63,080 nucleotides of DNA from JBOHUC01 sp050733935. GTDB lineage: Bacteria > Eisenbacteria > RBG-16-71-46 > DASYSL01. A program made the translations under genes and the position numbers. The stretch spans positions 1 through 63,080 of the forward strand of contig JBOHUC010000037.1 of the NCBI GenBank assembly GCA_050733935.1, read 5' to 3'. Shown here piece after piece: positions 17,525-25,663 of the stretch. Numbering within the stretch: the first letter of the stretch is position 1; the number at the start of each line of letters is the position of its first letter. The notes under the pieces are model-generated. The model did not search any database. It was not told where the DNA came from and worked only from the letters and a program-made list of their open reading frames with translations.

Positions 17525-18349
17525 GTGGCATCGTCCACCGTCGTGGCGAGCCCGGGGCAATCAATCCGCACGCGGCCGGCCCGGTGGACTCACCGCCGGC
17601 TGCCCGCAACTCTCACCGCGCCGCTCTGCGCGCTGGTCGCGATCGCGTGCGCCGTCGAGTCCGGGTGCACGCGGGGACCGGCGCGCGATGCGTCGCCTCC
17701 CGCGGCCGATTCCTTCCTCACACAAAGGCTCGCGCTCGTGCGCTCGATCGAAGCTTCCGGAGTCCGTGACTCGAGCACGCTTGCGGCCCTGCGCGCAGTC
17801 CCCCGCCACGAGTTCGTTCCACTCGCGTATCGCGCGTACTCGTATTCGGACGAGCCGCTGCCGATCGAGCACGATCAGACGATCTCCCAGCCTTACATCG
17901 TCGCGTTCATGACACAGACTCTGCGCGTCCGTCCGGGCGAGAAAGTGCTCGAGATCGGAACCGGCTCGGGCTATCAGGCCGCGGTGTTGTCCGAGCTCCG
18001 GTGCCGCGTCTATTCGATCGAGATCATCAAGGAGCTCGCGGACAGCGCGCGGGCTCGCCTCGTTCGGCTCGGATACGGAGACGTCGAAGTGAGACACGGC
18101 GACGGCTACCTCGGCTGGCCCGAGGTCGCGCCGTTCGACGCCGTCATCGTCACCGCCGCTCCCGAAAGCGTGCCGCAACCGCTGATCGACCAGCTCGCGC
18201 CGGGTGGACGGCTCGTCGCCCCCGTGGGCGAGGAGCACGGCGCGCAGACACTCGTTCTGCTCGAGAAGGATGCGACCGGTGCGATCAGCCGCAGGGAGCT
18301 CCTGCCCGTCCGGTTCGTACCGATGCGCAAAGGCACGCGCGGACCGTAA
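17525..18349 (+). CDS. pcm: exported protein-L-isoaspartate O-methyltransferase
   Basis: 274 residues from a GTG start with a weak ribosome site. The catalytic part has ISQPYIVAFMTQTL (the PIMT substrate/SAM motif), the SAM loop EIGTGSGYQAAVL and PFDAVIVTAAPESVP, so it should methylate isoaspartyl residues for repair. Unlike the usual cytosolic enzyme of about 210 residues, it has an extra 65 N-terminal residues with a hydrophobic stretch and cysteines (LCALVAIACAVESGC) that look like a lipoprotein or signal segment. It may therefore act in the periplasm. It lies 37 bases after the envelope cluster. The start codon, and so the exact N terminus, is uncertain. Confidence 0.85.
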   Translation: MASSTVVASPGQSIRTRPARWTHRRLPATLTAPLCALVAIACAVESGCTRGPARDASPPAADSFLTQRLALVRSIEASGVRDSSTLAALRAVPRHEFVPLAYRAYSYSDEPLPIEHDQTISQPYIVAFMTQTLRVRPGEKVLEIGTGSGYQAAVLSELRCRVYSIEIIKELADSARARLVRLGYGDVEVRHGDGYLGWPEVAPFDAVIVTAAPESVPQPLIDQLAPGGRLVAPVGEEHGAQTLVLLEKDATGAISRRELLPVRFVPMRKGTRGP

Positions 18350-18374
18350 GCCTCCCCCCTGACGACAGGACGAC

Positions 18375-19574
18375 ATGACCACCGCGTTCTCCCTGCCCGA
18401 TTCGGACAACAGGCTCCTCTCCCTCGACATCCTGCGCGGGATCGCGCTCTTCGGGATGATCCTCGTCCACTTCCACCAGCGAATGCGCATCGAGGTGACC
18501 GGCCTCGAGGACCTGATCGGGTGGGGCGTCTGGATCCTGGTCGAGCAGAAATCCTGGGGAATGTTCGCGCTCCTCTTCGGAGCGAGCTTCGCGATCCTTC
18601 TGCGCCGGCTCGAAGCACGGGGCGATCCAGTCCTTCCCATCTACACCCGACGGCTTGCGGCACTCGCCGTGTTCGGCGTGGTCACGGACGTCTGTTTCGG
18701 ATTTCGCATTCTGTTCGAGTACGCGTGCCTGGGCGTGCCGCTGTTTCTCGTCCGGAAGTGGTCGACGCGTGCGCTCCTCGTCCTCGCGGCCGTCGCCGCG
18801 TGCGCCGCCCCGCTCGCCGCGGAGTTGATCGCCTGGTGGGCCTGGTGGACGAAGAGCGCCGCGCCCGAGCCGTCCGCCCGCCACGCACTCGCGGCGGCCG
18901 TCGCTGCCGCGACGCAAGGGCAGAGCTACCTGGTTCTCCTCTCCGCCCGGTGCTTGCTCTTCGTGGCCTCCCTCCCGCACACGCTGCGCGATCTCCTTCC
19001 GAGCTCGAACCTGACGCTGTTCATTCTTGGGCTCCTCGCGGTGCGTCATCGGCCGTTCGACGAGCCGTTGCGCCACGTGCGGACGATCGTGGGTTGGATG
19101 ATCTTCGGAGCGGTGTCGTGGGCTCTTGGCTGGCTCGTGCTCGGGAGGCTGCCGGAAGTTGTTGCACCCGGAGCCACCTGGCCTCTGCAGTTCGGGCTCG
19201 GCCTCGTCCAGGACCAGTGGCTGACCTTCACGTACGTCGGCGCGGTCGTACTGCTGCTCGCGTTTCGTCCACAGTGGATCGCGCGCCTGGCTCCGGTGGG
19301 GAACGCCGGTCGGATGGCGTTGACGAACTACGTGCTGCAGGCCGCGGTCATCGACTTCCTCTCCTCGGGCTACGGTCTCGGGCTCAAGTTGCGCCCCATG
19401 ATCTACACGATCGGGGCCGCCGGTCTGTGCACGGCCATAGCGGCGCTGAGCACCGCCTGGCTCGCACGGCATCGGTTCGGTCCACTGGAGTGGCTATGGC
19501 GGTCACTCACGTATGCACGCTGGCAGCCGTTGCGAAGGGAAGGCGTCGTTCAGGCCCCGTCCCCTCATCTGTGA
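18375..19574 (+). CDS. DUF418 family integral membrane protein
   Basis: 399 residues with about nine or ten membrane helices. It opens with LLSLDILRGIALFGMIL, the typical start of acyltransferase-like/DUF418 (YeiB) proteins, and ends with the DUF418 block GRMALTNYVLQA and GPLEWLWRSLTYARWQP. No biochemical role is established; the fold is related to heparan-alpha-glucosaminide N-acetyltransferase-type membrane proteins. ATG preceded by AGGACGAC, 25 bases after the methyltransferase. It overlaps the end of the convergent gene by 10 bases. Confidence 0.88.
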   Translation: MTTAFSLPDSDNRLLSLDILRGIALFGMILVHFHQRMRIEVTGLEDLIGWGVWILVEQKSWGMFALLFGASFAILLRRLEARGDPVLPIYTRRLAALAVFGVVTDVCFGFRILFEYACLGVPLFLVRKWSTRALLVLAAVAACAAPLAAELIAWWAWWTKSAAPEPSARHALAAAVAAATQGQSYLVLLSARCLLFVASLPHTLRDLLPSSNLTLFILGLLAVRHRPFDEPLRHVRTIVGWMIFGAVSWALGWLVLGRLPEVVAPGATWPLQFGLGLVQDQWLTFTYVGAVVLLLAFRPQWIARLAPVGNAGRMALTNYVLQAAVIDFLSSGYGLGLKLRPMIYTIGAAGLCTAIAALSTAWLARHRFGPLEWLWRSLTYARWQPLRREGVVQAPSPHL

Positions 19575-20194
19575 TAGCCCACCATGGCAAGCGCGTGCAG
19601 ACCGCCCGCACGCAGGGGCTCGTCGAACAGCGTGATCTCTCCCCAGCTGTATTGCACCTCCAAGCCAATGTGCCACCGACGGGAGACATAACGGTAGAAT
19701 CCTCCGCTCCCCCAAACCCCGACGTTCGCATCGGAGTCTTCGATGACCTGGAAGCCCGGTGATCCTGGCGGAACAACGTAGCTGCTCACACTTCCGCCCA
19801 GGTACGAGACACCGGCTCCCAGGAAGGGCTTCCACCGATCCGAGACCTCGCGAATCGTGCGGGCACCGAGGTTGATTTCCCAGACGCCACAGTATTCGCC
19901 GGTCAGTCCCCTCAGGGAGGGAACAGCGGGCGCATAGGTCGTGAGCACTTGAACACAGGGACTGAACGGCCAGCCGCGCGGGCGAAAGTCGAGGTCCACG
20001 ATTCCGAACTCGAGTTGATCCGCGACCGGATCCCAGCCCGACTCGAGCATCTTGAGTCCGATCACATAGCTCACATGGAACGACGAGGATGGATTCACTG
20101 CAGGCGCAGAGTCCGCAAGCGACGCTACAGTGAGGAGTGTGACGGTCAGTGCGAGGACAGCCTCGGGACCTTCGAACGGCCGGCGAATTGGCAT
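19565..20194 (-). CDS. exported beta-barrel-like protein
   Basis: 209 residues from the ATG at 20194 (GGAG six bases upstream); an in-frame TTG at 20221 is less likely. The signal peptide ends near SLADSAPA. The remainder alternates short amphipathic strands with aromatic turns (GVWEINLGARTIREV, FLGAGVSYLGG, GGFYRYVSRRWHIGLEVQYSW) and ends in GYHR, the style of small outer-membrane barrels such as OmpW/OmpX. Base composition looks somewhat less G+C-rich than the neighbours. Function unknown. Confidence 0.65.
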   Translation of the reverse strand: MPIRRPFEGPEAVLALTVTLLTVASLADSAPAVNPSSSFHVSYVIGLKMLESGWDPVADQLEFGIVDLDFRPRGWPFSPCVQVLTTYAPAVPSLRGLTGEYCGVWEINLGARTIREVSDRWKPFLGAGVSYLGGSVSSYVVPPGSPGFQVIEDSDANVGVWGSGGFYRYVSRRWHIGLEVQYSWGEITLFDEPLRAGGLHALAMVGYHR

Positions 20195-20264
20195 GACGGG
20201 CTCCGTTCGGGAGGAGCCCAAGGCTACTTCCTCGGCCGCTCTCGCAAAAGACCCCGTGCAAGGC

Positions 20265-21998
20265 TCATCGAGTCGCGGAGGGCCTCCCGGGATCCCTTTC
20301 TGGATCCAGGAACGTCACGCCCCACGGGCCCTCGCCGCTGATCTCGACTACGGTCGGGCCGCGCGCGCCCTCGAAGTGAGACATCTCCGCTTCGAGCGTG
20401 ATCTCGCTTCCGGCAGGCACGTCCCGCGTGGTCGTGCTGTCGAGCCGCTCCCCCATGCCCACACGGAACGTACCCGAGATGACCCGGATGTGAGCGTCGA
20501 CCGGGTGGCGATGCGGGTGGATCCAGTATCCGCCAGGCATCCAGAAGCGGAACACGAAACGCCCCTTGTTCGAGGGATCCCCCTCGAGAACGGCCATCCG
20601 CGTGCCCGGCCAGCTCGGCCTCCAGTCGAGCGTGTCAGAAGCCTCCAGGGCGGTGCTCGCGTCTCCGACATGGAAGACACCCCCCTTCACGACGTACGCG
20701 ATGCGCCGCGTGTTGCGAATGTTCGCGAGCGGATCCGCGTCGAGGATGAGGAGATCGGCGAATCGTCCGCGCGCAATCGTTCCCATGTCGTCCTGTGCTC
20801 CGAGCATTTCGGCCGCGTTCGACGTCGCGGTAGCGAGCGCCTCGGCGGCCGTCATTCCGACCACGTTGACGTACATCGCGAGCTCCTCGTGCAGCGTCGA
20901 GAGGAGGTTCAACCCGGGATATCCGCTCACGTCCGTCCCCGCGACGAATCGCACACCCGAGCGGTACGCGAGACGCGCGGCCTCGTTTGCCCACCGATCG
21001 ACGCCTCGCATGTGGCTCAGATCCCCCTCGAGGACACGGCGCCCGCGCGCGAGCCGACGCGAGACGTACAGGGTCGCATCAAGCATGGTTCCCCGCCGGT
21101 GCATCTCGGAGAACAGCCGGACCAGCGCAGGCGCGTCCGCCGGCGTCCCGTAGCGCGAGCTGTCGAGGAGGGTGGAATAGGTGTCGGGCAGCGAGTCGTG
21201 CGACTCCCACTCGCACATCGAGACGTGCGAGAGCACGTCGACGCCGGCCGCCACCGCATCGCTCGGCTTCGAGGGTGTCACCGTGGCATGGCTCCAGACC
21301 TTGAGCCCGCGGGCGTGGGCTTCGTGTGCGACCGCGCGAAGAAGCGCGGGCGGAAGCTCCGCGTACACCTTGATGCCCGTCGCTCCAATCTCCCGGGCAC
21401 CGGCGGCGGCGGCCACCGCCCCGCTGTCCGATGTGACCGCACGCGCCCATGCGAGCTCACCCGGCGTGCCCCCGTGCGCGACCGCCGCCGCGCGGCGATC
21501 CCGTGTGAAGAACCCCGGGCTCGCGACGATGGTCGAATAGTAGATGCGAGGAGACAATGCCGAGCCCGCACGGGCGGCGCGGGCCCGTTCCCGGAGCACG
21601 ATCCCGTCCCCGGCCATGTCGCGGATCGCGGTGATCCCGCCGAGGAGGTAGAAGCGCGCCAGCGAGTCCTGCTCTCCGGATCGCACGAACGGGGCGGTCA
21701 AGTGCACGTGCGCATCGATGAGTCCGGGGATCGCATACCGCCCCCGAAGATCGAGGACACGGGCGCCGTTCGGTGCGCGCCGGCTCCCGGTCGCATACAC
21801 GTCCTGGATGCGTCCCTCGCGGATCACGACGGAGGTGCCCGCGCGCCACGACGTGCCCGTCGTATCGAGAACATTCAGCCCGTCGAGGACGAGCGGAATC
21901 GATCCGTCCCCGGCCGGCCTAGAGCTGTCCGGTGGTTCGGCCGTGCTCGCGAACGCTGCAGAGAGGAGCAGGATCATCACAAGGCATGCGGCTCTCAT
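20265..21998 (-). CDS. exported amidohydrolase fused to a C-terminal cupin domain
   Basis: 577 residues. The ATG at 21996-21998 has GGAGGA upstream, and a signal peptide (residues 1-20) follows. The metal-dependent hydrolase part (about 38-440) has the HxH metal site GLIDAHVHL (H97, H99), a KVYAELPP segment that may supply the bridging lysine, WSHATVTPSK, and the metal aspartate in FVAGTDVSGYPG. The end is a small cupin barrel (about 470-570) with HPHRHPVDAHIRVISG, itself a metal-binding motif. The fusion suggests hydrolysis of a cyclic amide or similar compound in the periplasm. A BlaI-type dyad sits 29 bases upstream of the start. Confidence 0.87.
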   Translation of the reverse strand: MRAACLVMILLLSAAFASTAEPPDSSRPAGDGSIPLVLDGLNVLDTTGTSWRAGTSVVIREGRIQDVYATGSRRAPNGARVLDLRGRYAIPGLIDAHVHLTAPFVRSGEQDSLARFYLLGGITAIRDMAGDGIVLRERARAARAGSALSPRIYYSTIVASPGFFTRDRRAAAVAHGGTPGELAWARAVTSDSGAVAAAAGAREIGATGIKVYAELPPALLRAVAHEAHARGLKVWSHATVTPSKPSDAVAAGVDVLSHVSMCEWESHDSLPDTYSTLLDSSRYGTPADAPALVRLFSEMHRRGTMLDATLYVSRRLARGRRVLEGDLSHMRGVDRWANEAARLAYRSGVRFVAGTDVSGYPGLNLLSTLHEELAMYVNVVGMTAAEALATATSNAAEMLGAQDDMGTIARGRFADLLILDADPLANIRNTRRIAYVVKGGVFHVGDASTALEASDTLDWRPSWPGTRMAVLEGDPSNKGRFVFRFWMPGGYWIHPHRHPVDAHIRVISGTFRVGMGERLDSTTTRDVPAGSEITLEAEMSHFEGARGPTVVEISGEGPWGVTFLDPERDPGRPSATR

Positions 21999-22026
21999 CT
22001 TTCGTCCTCCGCTGAGCCCTTCGTCG

Positions 22027-22042
22027 CGCCAATATTTTGGCG
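22027..22042 (-). promoter_or_regulatory. putative BlaI operator upstream of the amidohydrolase
   Basis: CGCCAATATTTTGGCG is a dyad with 5-base arms (CGCCA/TGGCG). It differs at a single base from the reverse complement of the dyad in front of the BlaI gene (24215-24230). It lies between the amidohydrolase start (21998) and the end of the M56 protease gene, where a repressor would block the amidohydrolase promoter. Assignment to BlaI is an inference from the shared site. Confidence 0.6.
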
Positions 22043-22087
22043 GTTCCAGGCGAACGCTTCGCCCGTTTCCATGTCTGGAGAGCAAGC

Positions 22088-23791
22088 TTAGCGACCGTGG
22101 GAACTTTCGAAGTTTTCGACGGCCGCTTGGGCTGCGGTCCTCACGGCGACGTGCGGATCGTCGAGCCGCGCGCGCACGGCCGCGCGCGCTTCCGGAGTTC
22201 GTATGTGCGAAAGGAACTCGACGGCGGGCATGCGGACCTGCCAGGCGGGATCCGCGATCGCTGCGAGCATGTCCTCCGTGGAGCGCGGATCGCCGAAAGA
22301 CGTGAGGGCTTCGGCCGCGGACGCCCGAACGCGCCAGACCGGATCGCGAAGGCGCTCGGCGAGGTCCTCGCGGGCCTCCGGAACCCCGATGAAGCCGAGA
22401 GTCCAGGCCGCGTACCCGCGCACGCGCCAGTCGGGACTCGCGAGCGACTCGATGAGGGGGTCGATGACGCCACCCTCTGTGGCGATCGCGAGCGCCCAAA
22501 TGGCACGCCCGCGCACCAGGTCCTGGGCGTGAAGCGGCACGTGGTCGGCGGCCGCCCGCAATCGGGAGAGCGCCAGCGCATCGCGCCCGTTCCGCGGCCG
22601 GAACGTTCGCGTCAGCGCGCGACGTTCCTGTTCGGGTGACAGTGGTACGCGCTCGCCCCACTGAATCTCCTCCCCGTCCGGCAACGCTGTCCCCGACTCC
22701 ACCGTTTCCACGCGGGTCGTCCGGGCCGCCGCCACCCCCCACACGTCGAGGCCCGCCGTGCAGGCCGTCGCGAGGAGCGCGATCAACGGAATCGACACCA
22801 TCGCGATCGGCCGGCTGGATCGTGTGACACGAGGATCGAGAGCGGCCCGAACGCGGTCCTCGAGCTCCTGCGCGTCGGCCATGGTGACCGCTGCACGGGC
22901 CGAGCGCAGCCCACGGCGCGACACGTCGGTCGCGAGCGCGAGCAGGCCTTCTGCGTAGTCCAGGTCGGCGATTCCGGCGGAGAGGACAGCATCGTCACAC
23001 GCGCGCTCGCGCTCGGCCTGCATGCGACGGGCCGCGATCCAGACCGCAGGATGAAACCAGAGAAGCGCACAGCAGACGTCGGCCCCCAGTTGCGTCAACG
23101 CATCGAGTCGTCGCACGTGGGCGAGCTCATGCAGCAGCGCGGCATCGAGGCGGACGGGGAGCCACGCTTCCGCCGCACGAGGGAGTGCAATCACCGGACG
23201 CACGATCCCCCACGTCGCGGGAACGACGAGCTCGTCGGTCGAGATGACGCGCAAGCGCCGCAGAAGGCGCGACGAACCTGCGGCCCGTTCCACGACGCGC
23301 CGCGCATCGCCGACTTCGATCGCACGCGCCCGGGCGGAGACACCTCGCAGCGCGAGCCGGCCTATCAGGATTCGAGTCGTGAAACCGACGACCCCGGCGA
23401 GCCAGACGACAACGAGACCATCGGGCAGACCGGAGCCTCGAGGCGCCTGCGGGACGGTTCCACCCGGAAGCACAGGCGCGTTCCCGCGAGGCACGATCTC
23501 GGTCCCGCGCCCAGGCCGCGGCGTGAGGACCTCAGCAACGCCTGAACTCTCGAGACGGGAGAACACGGACGATGCACCGAACGGGAACGCCCAGACAGAC
23601 GGAAGCGGCGCCGTGACCGCAACGATGAGCACGCCCGCAACCGCCGCCGTCCACAGAACGTGCCGGGAGGCGGCGCTCGCGCGCCGAAGCGCGATTGCGA
23701 CACACGCCGCCAGTGCGACCAGCAGCAATGCCTTCAGCGAAACCGCGAAAAGCATTCCGAGGACAGCGGTCGAGGGCGTCGTGTCGGTCAT
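22088..23791 (-). CDS. BlaR1-type M56 metallopeptidase with C-terminal HEAT repeats
   Basis: 567 residues. Four or so membrane helices (about 10-35, 45-66, 125-150 and 325-345) flank a zinc protease domain with HELAH (221-225) and ERACDDAVL. In BlaR1/MecR1 this protease inactivates the BlaI repressor once an outer sensor binds beta-lactam. Here the penicillin-binding sensor is absent. Residues about 415-560 instead are HEAT repeats (DWRVRGYAAWTLGFIG, PVWRVRASAAEALTSFG, PAWQVRMPAVEFL), so the signal must be different. The gene follows BlaI after 12 bases, as in classical bla operons. Confidence 0.9.
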   Translation of the reverse strand: MTDTTPSTAVLGMLFAVSLKALLLVALAACVAIALRRASAASRHVLWTAAVAGVLIVAVTAPLPSVWAFPFGASSVFSRLESSGVAEVLTPRPGRGTEIVPRGNAPVLPGGTVPQAPRGSGLPDGLVVVWLAGVVGFTTRILIGRLALRGVSARARAIEVGDARRVVERAAGSSRLLRRLRVISTDELVVPATWGIVRPVIALPRAAEAWLPVRLDAALLHELAHVRRLDALTQLGADVCCALLWFHPAVWIAARRMQAERERACDDAVLSAGIADLDYAEGLLALATDVSRRGLRSARAAVTMADAQELEDRVRAALDPRVTRSSRPIAMVSIPLIALLATACTAGLDVWGVAAARTTRVETVESGTALPDGEEIQWGERVPLSPEQERRALTRTFRPRNGRDALALSRLRAAADHVPLHAQDLVRGRAIWALAIATEGGVIDPLIESLASPDWRVRGYAAWTLGFIGVPEAREDLAERLRDPVWRVRASAAEALTSFGDPRSTEDMLAAIADPAWQVRMPAVEFLSHIRTPEARAAVRARLDDPHVAVRTAAQAAVENFESSHGR

Positions 23792-23803
23792 GTGGGGTCA
23801 GCC

Positions 23804-24211
23804 TCAGCGGCGGCGGCGGGCGTCATCGATCAACGCGCGCATGCGGACCAGGTCTTCATCGGAGAGCGGCGTGGGCAGATCGAGCAACGCGGCCATCGCC
23901 TGCGAGCGCGAACCCTGAAAGAACGTTTCGACTACGTGCCGGAGCACGTTTCGATGGGCCTGCTTCACGGGAACGACGGGCGAATAGACGAGGCGAAGTC
24001 CGTCCATGGTGTGGCGGACGTGGCCTTTCTGTTCGAGGATTCGAAGCAGGGTGCGCACGGCCGTGCTCGTCGGCGGATCGGGCAGGCGATCGCGGATCTG
24101 GGCGACCGTCGCGCTTCCGAGAACGTAGATCGCGTCCATGATCTGGCGCTCCCGGCGGCTGAATCCGGCGGCGGAACGGGACGAAGGACGGGAACGGCGG
24201 ACCGGCGACAT
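23804..24211 (-). CDS. blaI: BlaI/MecI/CopY family transcriptional repressor
   Basis: 135 residues if the ATG at 24209-24211 is used. An ATG at 24220 and a TTG at 24247 are also in frame but overlap or precede the operator-like dyad. The winged-helix core is FSRRERQIMDAIYVLG, VAQIRDRLPDPPTSTAVRTLL and LEQKGHVRH, typical of BlaI. The protease-sensitive linker region lies near VYSPVV. Dimers bind dyads and are destroyed through BlaR1-type proteases such as the one encoded 12 bases downstream. No Shine-Dalgarno is visible, so the mRNA may be leaderless. Confidence 0.9.
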   Translation of the reverse strand: MSPVRRSRPSSRSAAGFSRRERQIMDAIYVLGSATVAQIRDRLPDPPTSTAVRTLLRILEQKGHVRHTMDGLRLVYSPVVPVKQAHRNVLRHVVETFFQGSRSQAMAALLDLPTPLSDEDLVRMRALIDDARRRR

Positions 24212-24214
24212 AGG

Positions 24215-24230
24215 CGCCATAATATTGGCG
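24215..24230 (-). promoter_or_regulatory. putative BlaI autoregulatory operator
   Basis: CGCCATAATATTGGCG forms a CGCCA/TGGCG dyad ending three bases before the preferred BlaI start. Read on the minus strand it is CGCCAATATTATGGCG, 15 of 16 bases identical to the dyad at 22027-22042. BlaI-family repressors typically bind dyads that overlap their own promoter, so this placement fits autoregulation. Confidence 0.62.
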
Positions 24231-24371
24231 GGTGACCCCGGTGTCAACCACGGAACCCCGGCGGATTACTTCTCGGTGAACCGGATCTTTCTGAAAGCCG
24301 TGAGGAACAGGGCCTGGTCTGCGGCTCGCGGAGAGAAGCCGCGCAACATGAGTCGTCCCCACCTTTGGAAG

Positions 24372-24387
24372 GGGCGACTAGTCGCCC
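24372..24387. repeat. 16-bp perfect palindrome across the dioxygenase stop codon
   Basis: GGGCGACTAGTCGCCC is self-complementary over all 16 bases and contains the TAG stop of the leftward dioxygenase gene. Its left half can pair instead with GTCGTCCCC at 24350-24358, so two mutually exclusive hairpins are possible. A terminator or mRNA-end stabiliser is the simplest role. Confidence 0.5.
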
Positions 24388-24944
24388 GTCGCGAACCTCA
24401 TGTCGAACGTGCAGAGCTGAACGCCCTTCGCGTCGCGTTCGACCGTGCGCACCTCGTAGAAGCGATCGCCGAGCCGTGCGGCTTCCTTCGCCCGAGCGCG
24501 CCCACCCTCGCCGATTGCGGGATCGTCGGCGAAGCGAAGTTCGGTGTTGAGCGTGCGGCCGTCCTTCGCCTGCACTCCGAAGTGAATGTGCTGCGGGGTC
24601 CGTCCTCCGGGGTAGTGCCCGGGACGGATCGTGCGAAAGCCGTAACGGCCATCCACGCCCGTCACGATCTTGCCGCTGAACGTCGCGTGCCCGCGGTCCT
24701 GGCCACCCTTCGAGTAATGGCCGGCGGCGTCCGTGTGATAGAAGATCATTTCCGCTCCGGCTACGGGCGTTCGGCCATCCGCCTGATAGATGACGCCACG
24801 CACCTCGAGCGGTTCTCCCTTCTCGCCTTTCGGAGTGATGTCCATGAGCGGCGGCGCCGCGGTGCTGGACATCCCGGACGAAGCCGCGTTCCCCAGCCCC
24901 ACGGTCGCGGCAAGCAGCAGGCAGGCGAGCCAAAGGCGCATCAT
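24378..24944 (-). CDS. exported intradiol (protocatechuate-type) dioxygenase family protein
   Basis: 188 residues. Two consecutive ATGs (24944 and 24941) follow GGAGG; the first is used. The signal peptide ends near GLGNAAS. The body has the intradiol dioxygenase pattern: GVIYQADGRTPVAGAEM, FYHTDAAGHYS (Y77), FRTIRPGHYPG (Y111) and TPQHIHF (H119, H121), giving the two tyrosines and two histidines that bind non-heme iron(III). The family opens catechol rings between the hydroxyls. Exported members of this size exist, and their substrates are mostly unknown. It is divergent from the lipoprotein gene to its right. Confidence 0.85.
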   Translation of the reverse strand: MMRLWLACLLLAATVGLGNAASSGMSSTAAPPLMDITPKGEKGEPLEVRGVIYQADGRTPVAGAEMIFYHTDAAGHYSKGGQDRGHATFSGKIVTGVDGRYGFRTIRPGHYPGGRTPQHIHFGVQAKDGRTLNTELRFADDPAIGEGGRARAKEAARLGDRFYEVRTVERDAKGVQLCTFDMRFATGD

Positions 24945-25097
24945 CGGTCCTCCCGGATTCGAGCCTCGGACGAGCCTGCACCGAATGCGAACGACATGCA
25001 CGTCAAGACGCCGCAAGGCGAATGGAGAAGCTTGCACGGAATGAACGAGTCGGACAGGATGTCGCCGCGCTAACCACCCCAACCCCGGAGGCCGGCC

Positions 25098-25649
25098 ATG
25101 CTGCGTCGCCCGTTCGCCCGATTCGATCGATCCCCCGTCCGCCGGGCCACCAGCCTGGTCCCGGCGCTTCTTCTCTGTGCGCTCGCAGGTTGTTCGGAGG
25201 CCCCTGATCCCGTCACGCACGTGGGCGGTCCCACGGGCTCGATCGCAGGCATCGCGGGCGAATGGAGCGGCGACTACCGTCTCTCGGACGGATCGCGCCG
25301 CGGGGACATCACGTTCAGCCTCGCGCCGGGAGACAGCATTGCGTCCGGCCGCGTGATCATGCGTCCGCCGACCGAGGTCGAGATGGGATCGGTCGGCGAG
25401 ACGGCGCCCACGCCGCAGCCCAATTCGACCATTCAGCCGCTCGACGTTTCGTTCGTCGCGGTCGATAACAACGTCGTCCGGGGCACGCTTCAGAAATACG
25501 TGGATCCGGATTGTTCGTGCGACGTGCAGACCACGTTCGAAGGGACGCTCAAGGGCGACCTGATCGACGGGACGTTCACGATCAAGAGTCTGGTGGATGG
25601 ACGAAGCCGCACGGGCCGGTGGTCCGTGCGGCGTCAGGCTTCGCAGTAG
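25098..25649 (+). CDS. lipoprotein of unknown function
   Basis: 183 residues, ATG preceded by GGAGG. A long basic N terminus leads to a lipobox (LCALAGC, cysteine near residue 32), so the mature protein should be lipid-anchored in the envelope. The rest is all-beta in style, about 140 residues (GEWSGDYRLSDGSRRGDI, TLQKYVDPDCSCDVQTTF, LVDGRSRTGRWSVRR), similar to the many 'GxWxGxY' lipocalin-like domains. Convergent with citrate synthase (14-base gap). Confidence 0.7.
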   Translation: MLRRPFARFDRSPVRRATSLVPALLLCALAGCSEAPDPVTHVGGPTGSIAGIAGEWSGDYRLSDGSRRGDITFSLAPGDSIASGRVIMRPPTEVEMGSVGETAPTPQPNSTIQPLDVSFVAVDNNVVRGTLQKYVDPDCSCDVQTTFEGTLKGDLIDGTFTIKSLVDGRSRTGRWSVRRQASQ

Positions 25650-25663
25650 GGCGATCCGATTCG

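Noticed and set aside
15352..18349. Assigning the cluster as a Tol-Pal system
   Set aside because: There is no TolB or Pal, the last motor gene has a TonB rather than TolA C-terminal domain, and a PorV-like barrel is present.
20265..22742. 825-codon version of the amidohydrolase
   Set aside because: The extra N-terminal part is read through the M56 gene in another frame; the ATG at 21998 has GGAGGA and a signal peptide.
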